A stretch of DNA of 64,000 nt from Rhexocercosporidium sp. MPI-PUGE-AT-0058 (taxonomy: Eukaryota; Ascomycota; Leotiomycetes; Helotiales): assembly GCA_020746875.1 (NCBI GenBank), contig JAGTJL010000014.1, positions 930,001-994,000 of the forward strand, read 5' to 3'. A program made the position numbers and the translations under genes. The notes under the pieces are model-generated. The model was not told where the DNA came from and ran no database searches. It saw only the letters and a list, made by a program, of their open reading frames with translations. How positions within the stretch are numbered: position 1 is the stretch's first letter; each line of letters begins with the position of its first letter. Of this stretch, positions 58,697 through 64,000 are shown piece after piece.

Positions 58697-60036
58697 CTTG
58701 AGGCGGTGAAGCGGGGGAACTTTGCACAAAATTAGGGCTTGCAAACTCGAATTTCGCAGGAGTGGGTGGTACCAGATGGAGGATTTATTCAAAACAAAAC
58801 CTTGGGCTGTGTACTGTGTCAGTTTTCGAGGATTGTTCAGTGGTTCTGGAGAGAGTGGACGTGGGCAGGAAAGGGGTTTATCGCTCGCGTCAACAAAAAA
58901 GATAATTAATTTTGAGTTTCAGTAGCTTCCGCCACTAAGGCAAACCCCAACAAATGCTAACGGCGCCCAGAAGGGACAAAATCTTCACTTACCAGAGATA
59001 ATATTGTGAATTTGGAAATAGGGATATCTTCAACACAGGACAGGACGAGAAAGAGGGAAAAGGAAGAGGAGGAGGGGAGGGGAGGGTTTTTATCTTGTTG
59101 ACCGCGCGACAAAGAAGCGTCAGGGATCCGCCATGGGCTGCAACGCAATCTCTCCGCAATGTGTGCTCGCCTTGCCTTATCTGGACTAACAGACCAGACA
59201 GCACATATCCATTCAGACAGCTGCAAGACCTGGACCCCTATGAACAGTTGCATCTAACATCCTGCTGTCTGGACGGGATGATACCGAGAGATTCTGCACT
59301 GCCACGCCACTTTCTCCTCGCTGCAAGTTGCCGCCGACGTCGGGCAGCCACCACCAGACATGTGAGTACCAGGTAAATCATGATGCAGGAACAGGAACCG
59401 CATCGACTGTATCCAGAGAATCGGCCAGTGTGGAGATGCCTGATCGAGAAGTGGTCATGCCTCGCGAGCTGTTAGATTGGATGCTGCTGAGCCACTATCT
59501 CATGACGAGGCCCTCGGTAGAATACATACCTTTTCCATCCAAAGCTCTTCAGGAAGCTCAACCAGAGCCTCAAGAATACGACTAATACGAATAGCAGAAA
59601 GATCTCAGAGGATATCCATTCTGAGCAGCATGTATCTATTGTTACGGACCATTTTTTCAAAAGCAAACAAACCCCCACCGCTAGCACGATGGGGTCCAGT
59701 CAGTTTCTTCATCAGGGTGCAATCTGATTAGATTAGATCAAGGATGACATGTGCCGAAGTACAAACCATCCCGTCTTGCCAAATAGACGCCTGATAGGTA
59801 TTATCCCGTCAACTCTAAGGAATACAAATCTAGTCTATGCCAATCCCAATGACGCCAATCCATTTATGCCAACTAGCCCTTCCTCACAATATCATCTTGA
59901 TTGCCAGTATCATAACAGCTGGTAGTTTGCCCGAGGGGTGCTTTTCGACCTAAAAAGAATCAAAATCAACATTAATAGTCCAGAGAAGGTTGAATCACAA
60001 ACCTTAGTCGTACTTACTGTATGTGGATGACTTAAG
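58697..60036. other. ERG13 upstream region, gene-free
   Basis: 1.34 kb upstream of ERG13. It contains a short purine-rich tract near 59050-59090 (GAGGAGGGGAGG type on the plus strand). No supported coding exon, RNA gene or known promoter element is identified. An 85-codon open frame at 59328-59585 has no recognisable content. Confidence 0.45.
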
Positions 60037-60361
60037 TTAAAAGAGAAGGCGTAGGTTGCGTGCCTAACATTACTACGTGAAAATTAGCAGATGTTTAATT
60101 AAAGGGCAAATATACTCGTACCTTCGAGAAGAAGCACACAAGCACTATTGTGACACAAAAGAAGCTTGTAACAACCAAGAGCATTAACGCATGAGTAGTT
60201 GTAGTACGGACTCGGAAGGTTATAGTGGAAGTCTGTGACTCGAGGTCGACGACTATTTTATGGATTTGTTGGTGGTTTTGACGATGTATTTGGCTGTGCG
60301 GATTTTCGTAACGATTTTCGAAATCATACGGTGGTGGTAGAGGAGGAAGAGGCTCGACCAT
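60037..60361 (-). CDS. Candidate small single-pass membrane protein
   Basis: Two possible exons, 60361-60122 and 60063-60037, give 88 residues. The donor is GTACGA, and the 58-nt intron has a CTAAT branch-like site and a GTTAG acceptor. The N-terminus is Pro-rich (MVEPLPPLPPPYDFENRYEN), then Gln/His-rich, followed by one strong hydrophobic segment (ALMLLVVTSFFCVTIVLVCF) and a short basic tail. I recognise no family. Alternative acceptors would end the protein directly after the hydrophobic segment. The composition suggests a small type II or tail-anchored protein if it is real; expression data would decide. Confidence 0.3.
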
Positions 60362-63300
60362 AGCGGAGCTTTCGACGAGGCTCTTTGCACTGTGATCACG
60401 TGATGCGACCGGACTATAGGCGTGAACGAGCTTGGGCTCGGGCTCGCATCGAGCGCTAGTAGCTTTAGCATTAACTAAAGATTGTAAGATTTCGAGTCTT
60501 TACTTGATCTTCTTAAAAGATGCGTCAAGAGACATTCTCTTTTCCACAGTCGTTTTGTTGTTGTTTACTACTTTGTGACTGTAGCGAGAGAAGAAACGAC
60601 TCGTGGGTGGTCTGTCTTGCCACATGAACGCTATTCGAGATTCGGTTTAGTGCTGTTATGAAAATGATTGATTAGCTACTTAAGTCGCGTGAATTTAGAA
60701 CTACTAGGAATCACCTATTCATTTAGATTTGGTGAGTATGCTTTTCCATTCTGTTACGGAAATCTCGTCTTGATCGGAGCAATTACTTTTCCTCTTATGG
60801 GTATTTCTTTATCAACTCCGTATAAGTTATTCTGTCGGACTGTTACTCAGTCAAGTAGTTATAAACACTGTCAAAAGAGTCAATGTTCAAGCTATAGGTT
60901 TATCAGCTCTCATGCCGAACAGCACCTGCTCTGTTAACATACGGGAATCGATATCAAAAGCTCCCTTTTCGACTTTCAAGTATTTGTAAAGAACCGGTAC
61001 CGTTGTGATGTGAAGCCTAGACCAGTCAGTCTACCCCATCTCCACAAACTTCAAGGACTGACAAGCCTGACAGCCAGATTTAACTTTTCCCTTCAGGATA
61101 ACGCCTGCTGGAGCAGATATGTTCGAGCAAGATCCATGTCACTTGCAATCAACCGGCCGGGTAACAGGTCTACAGTCATATGAAGGGCATGTGACTTGCT
61201 AATATGTCCCTCATGTAAACTTCGCAAGGATCCAGCTTCCAATTCTCTAAATTCAATTAAATTTTGATCTTTTACTTACTTTTTTCATACACCACATGCT
61301 TCCGGCTCTTTCTTACCATTGCCGGACCCAAAAGTTTTGCTCGATACCCGGCCCGGTCCAAGACACCCGACATCTGAAGTCTCAGTCGTCCACACATGAG
61401 ACAGTCGAAACCACCAGCTGCTGCACAATTGTGTGATTTCGAATTGGATGATTTCGAAAACATTTGACCATCCATCTGCCCTCAGTGGTCTGACTCCGGG
61501 TAATTGGTAGTTGGACTGAAACTCTGAATTAACACTGTACGTTCGGTTCGAAGGAGATCAACTAGAGCCTAATGTGAATTTAATGCCTGGATCTCCCAGC
61601 ATGCAAGCCGATGATTACAGCCGCCATGGTCGGAATATCATGTCATCATCTTGCTCATTTATTTAGAAGATTCATAGGGTAGAAGGTACTCGAATGTATA
61701 AATTCCATCATCACCTGCTCACTTTGATCGAGCGAGCGAAGAGTCCAGAAAAGTTGTCGTGGATCTACCAGAGATGGAACGAGGATGGCCAGAGGTAGAT
61801 TGATTGCAGGTATCCAATCATATCCTCGGAGAACAATATACTTCGTTGAGCACATTGAAATCAAAACGAGCTCACCAAGTTAGCAGGCAGATGCAATTAC
61901 AAGTAAAACTGTACTGTAAGGTTAAATCGAGCTCGCACGTTTGTCTGGATGTGAGTGAGAGAAAATGACCTTCGGTGATGGGGAGGGGAGGGTACAAGGG
62001 GCTTCTGGAACAGTGGAACATGCCAGCTAGTGCCAAGATATCAATATCCTCAAACCTGAAATGTGGCAAAGTATAAAATGTTCCCATTCTGAAATCGGCG
62101 TATGAGTGAGAACAAAACATCTGATCAGGTTGCATCGTGGAAGCTCGACATGGATCTCATACTGCAAGCTGGAGGAACAAACTCGAAGCAGAGCAACGAA
62201 ATTGACAGGAAGTTTATTTGTCTTTTCGGAAGTTTGAGATTTGGCCGTGTCCGGGTTGGGTGGTGGGCACTGAACAGACTCCGCCTCGCGGGAAGGACTG
62301 GATTTGGAAGAGGCCACCACAGTCCACAGTCCTGTGGCACTGTAGACACAACCGAAGCCAGTTTGAGATGACTGAGAACGTTGAAGGTGGGAAGGGGTAA
62401 AGAGGACAAGATGGAGGGGTGATGGAGATACGCCGTTTCTTAGACAGCAGGGCAGAGCAAAGCAGCGAGATGTCCCCGAAACAAGGACCAGGGCGTCACA
62501 TGGGGGGCAAGCGGACAGTTCCAAGTGCAAGCAAGTGCAGCCAGAGCCAGAGCCAGAGTTGGCATGGCAGGAAACAAGTTGCCGTATATGCGAGAAGTAG
62601 CTGTAGTGGAGGAAGTCAAAAGAAGTAGTTCTACGAAGCAAAACAACAGTCAGCATGTCCTATCTTCTCTTCTCTTCTCCCCCCCCTATCAGCACGCCCT
62701 TGTCTCCTTCAAGCCAGCCGTCTCAGCCGTCGGTCTCAGTGCCTGCGATCCCAAAATACCCACTGCCACCACTCTCCACTCTCCACCCACCACCCACCAC
62801 CAGCCATCATCATATCCACCTGCATCCACTCCACACTGGGCATACAGGGACCAAGGACCAGGGCACCCTCTCTCTCTCTCTCTCTCTCCACTCCACCTCC
62901 ACCCCTTCGACTAAAGGCAGTCGGTCCTGTAAGGCAAGGAGGTAAGGTTCCGCTGCAGCCAGTAGCCAGTTGCCAGGAGGTGCCAGTTACCTTAAGCGAG
63001 CGTCTCAGTCTTGGACAGTAGCGCCAAGCCAGGAGTGCCGTGCGGTGCCTCGACTGCAAGTGCCTCTCTTCCCTCTCTCCCTCCCGCTCTTTGGCTGGCT
63101 GTCTGTCTGGCTGGCTGGCTGCTGCTCCGCTCCTCTTCTCACACCAAAAGAGAACAACTTCAAACATCAAGCCACGACCACTCTCTCCCTCTCACTCACA
63201 CCCACAACGACGACGAGGACGACCAGACAACTTTCCACCCCCTCATCACCACCGCATCTTCCGTGCCTCGCATGCTTCACGACATTGATGAGCAGTGCTT

Positions 63301-63397
63301 GAATTCGCAGGTCCTCAGCTGGTGGATTGATTGGGTGGAACAACAAAAAGTGAAGAAGTGAAGGAGGCCTCGGCATTGCGCGTGAACATAACGGGAA
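60362..63397. other. 3-kb gene-free region, AT-rich then CT/GA-repeat-rich
   Basis: The left part (about 60450-61900) is markedly AT-rich compared with neighbouring genes. The right part (about 62640-63360) is C/T-rich, with a (CT)10 run at 62868-62888 and stretches of CTGGCTGG and CCTCTCTCC type that look like the leader or promoter of the next gene. A 12-mer AAGGACCAGGGC occurs twice (near 62483 and 62851). Open frames up to 209 codons are present but appear non-coding. No transposon protein is recognised. Confidence 0.45.
62868..62888 (+). repeat. (CT)10 microsatellite
   Basis: About ten CT dinucleotides within a long pyrimidine-rich region about 500 bp upstream of the last gene. CT-rich tracts are common near fungal transcription starts; that role is inferred. 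Confidence 0.9.
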
Positions 63398-64000
63398 ATG
63401 GCTGGTCCTGAACGTCGGTCGTCGATGGGAGTCGACAGGAGGCTATCGGCACGCTCTTCTATCCCGCCTCAACAGACTCCAATGCAACCCAGTGACGATG
63501 AGGACGATGATGATTACGATCTACAGGCGATGGGAATATCAGATGGCTTCCGACCCTCGGGTGCAATGACTGGTCACAATCGGATGTCGTCTCAGGCTTC
63601 ACAACATCTCACGAACGGACGGAGGACTCCCCCGCCACGACCCTCGAGTACGACAAAACCCCAAGCGCTCGATACATTCGCTTTGCGGCACGATGGGGCA
63701 ACGGGTGGAAATGTGAGGAGGAGTTCCACGGCTGCATCGAACTTCAATGCAGCTGCCCCGACCAGAACGTCAAGTGTCTCGACAGACATGCCGTACGTCA
63801 GGCCAGAAAGTCCCTATCGAGGTCCCTCCGGTCCTTCTCATCCATATCAAATGTACCCACAAGAGTCCCGGTTGGCCAGAACAGCAAGCATAGCAACGAC
63901 TTCGACGATACCAGTTCCCGACAGGCCATATAACGGCCCTGGTGGCCCAACACACCCGTATGGAATGTACCCTCAAAACACTGTACCCGAAGCAGAAGTT
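63398..64000 (+). CDS. Start of an unrecognised Pro/Ser-rich protein, cut by the right edge
   Basis: Open from ATG 63398 to the end of the window (201 codons, no stop, no intron needed). The protein begins MAGPERRSSMGVDRRLSARS and is Ser/Pro/Arg-rich, with an acidic cluster DDEDDDDYD at about 32-40. Two related motifs, YRGPSGPSHPYQMYPQ (about 144-159) and YNGPGGPTHPYGMYPQ (about 181-196), form a clear internal repeat with consensus Y-x-G-P-x-G-P-[ST]-H-P-Y-x-M-Y-P-Q. I do not recognise the family. Such N-termini are common in large fungal membrane or signalling proteins whose folded part lies further on. The codon choice and long open frame support a genuine gene. Confidence 0.75.
   Translation, partial: MAGPERRSSMGVDRRLSARSSIPPQQTPMQPSDDEDDDDYDLQAMGISDGFRPSGAMTGHNRMSSQASQHLTNGRRTPPPRPSSTTKPQALDTFALRHDGATGGNVRRSSTAASNFNAAAPTRTSSVSTDMPYVRPESPYRGPSGPSHPYQMYPQESRLARTASIATTSTIPVPDRPYNGPGGPTHPYGMYPQNTVPEAEV

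Noticed and set aside
62027..62656. 209-codon open frame on the minus strand
   Set aside because: Cys/Ser/Leu-rich with no recognisable domain and no splice signals; overlaps pyrimidine-rich non-coding sequence. Open by composition.

Overview
The window reads as nuclear DNA of a filamentous ascomycete (Pezizomycotina; probably Leotiomycetes, though that class-level guess rests only on the general look of the proteins). The grounds are dense intron-containing genes on both strands, about 69 short introns (mostly 46-60 nt) with GTAAGT/GTATGT donors and CTAAC/CTGAC branch sites, and a full set of fungal orthologues. I found 25 protein genes with spliced models whose reading frame closes or, for the left-edge gene, stays open, one gene cut by the right edge, one weak small-protein candidate and one decayed gene fragment. 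I see no rRNA, convincing tRNA, CRISPR array, intact transposon or biosynthetic cluster.

Layout. 1-10.3 kb: a fungal-specific protein cut by the left edge (+), prefoldin subunit 5 (-), ORC1 (+), the spliceosomal WD40 protein PRP46/PLRG1 (-), the proteasome chaperone NAS6 (+). 10.8-21.8 kb: SGM1/TMF1 golgin (-), alkaline ceramidase (-), prefoldin subunit 1 (+), then 2.6 kb without a gene and a charged-repeat protein (+). 22.1-26.2 kb: HEM25 mitochondrial glycine carrier (-), NIT2 amidase (+), OPI3 phospholipid methyltransferase (-). 26.2-28.2 kb: gene-poor, with a broken FAD-monooxygenase fragment. 28.2-47.7 kb: TRAPPC11 (+), a peroxisome-targeted alpha/beta hydrolase (-), RTT107/Brc1 BRCT protein (+), VPS25 (-), a CCDC174-like protein (-), TRM8 (+), MDM1 (+), FMP30/NAPE-PLD (+). 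48.1-58.7 kb: an SR splicing factor (-), NDC80 (-), PEX14 (+), an HSL-type esterase (+), HMG-CoA synthase ERG13 (-). 58.7-64 kb: mostly gene-free, with a small membrane-protein candidate and, at the right edge, the start of an unrecognised proline/serine-rich protein.

These are ordinary housekeeping genes and do not form one pathway. Loose themes are chromosome biology (ORC1, RTT107, NDC80), splicing (PRP46, SR protein, probably the CCDC174-like protein), membrane and lipid biology (ceramidase, OPI3, FMP30, ERG13, MDM1, TRAPPC11, VPS25, SGM1), prefoldin (two of six subunits) and peroxisomes (PEX14 plus a hydrolase ending in a PTS1-like tripeptide). I did not find an undescribed multi-gene system. 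The most interesting signals are in gene structure: two independent 7-nt microexons (HEM25 and PEX14), a 454-nt intron splitting the SWQDLKD signature of the SR protein together with an intron that abuts its stop codon, two stop-free introns of length 3n, an in-frame presequence-like extension of TRM8, and a perfect 14-bp inverted repeat in a gene desert.
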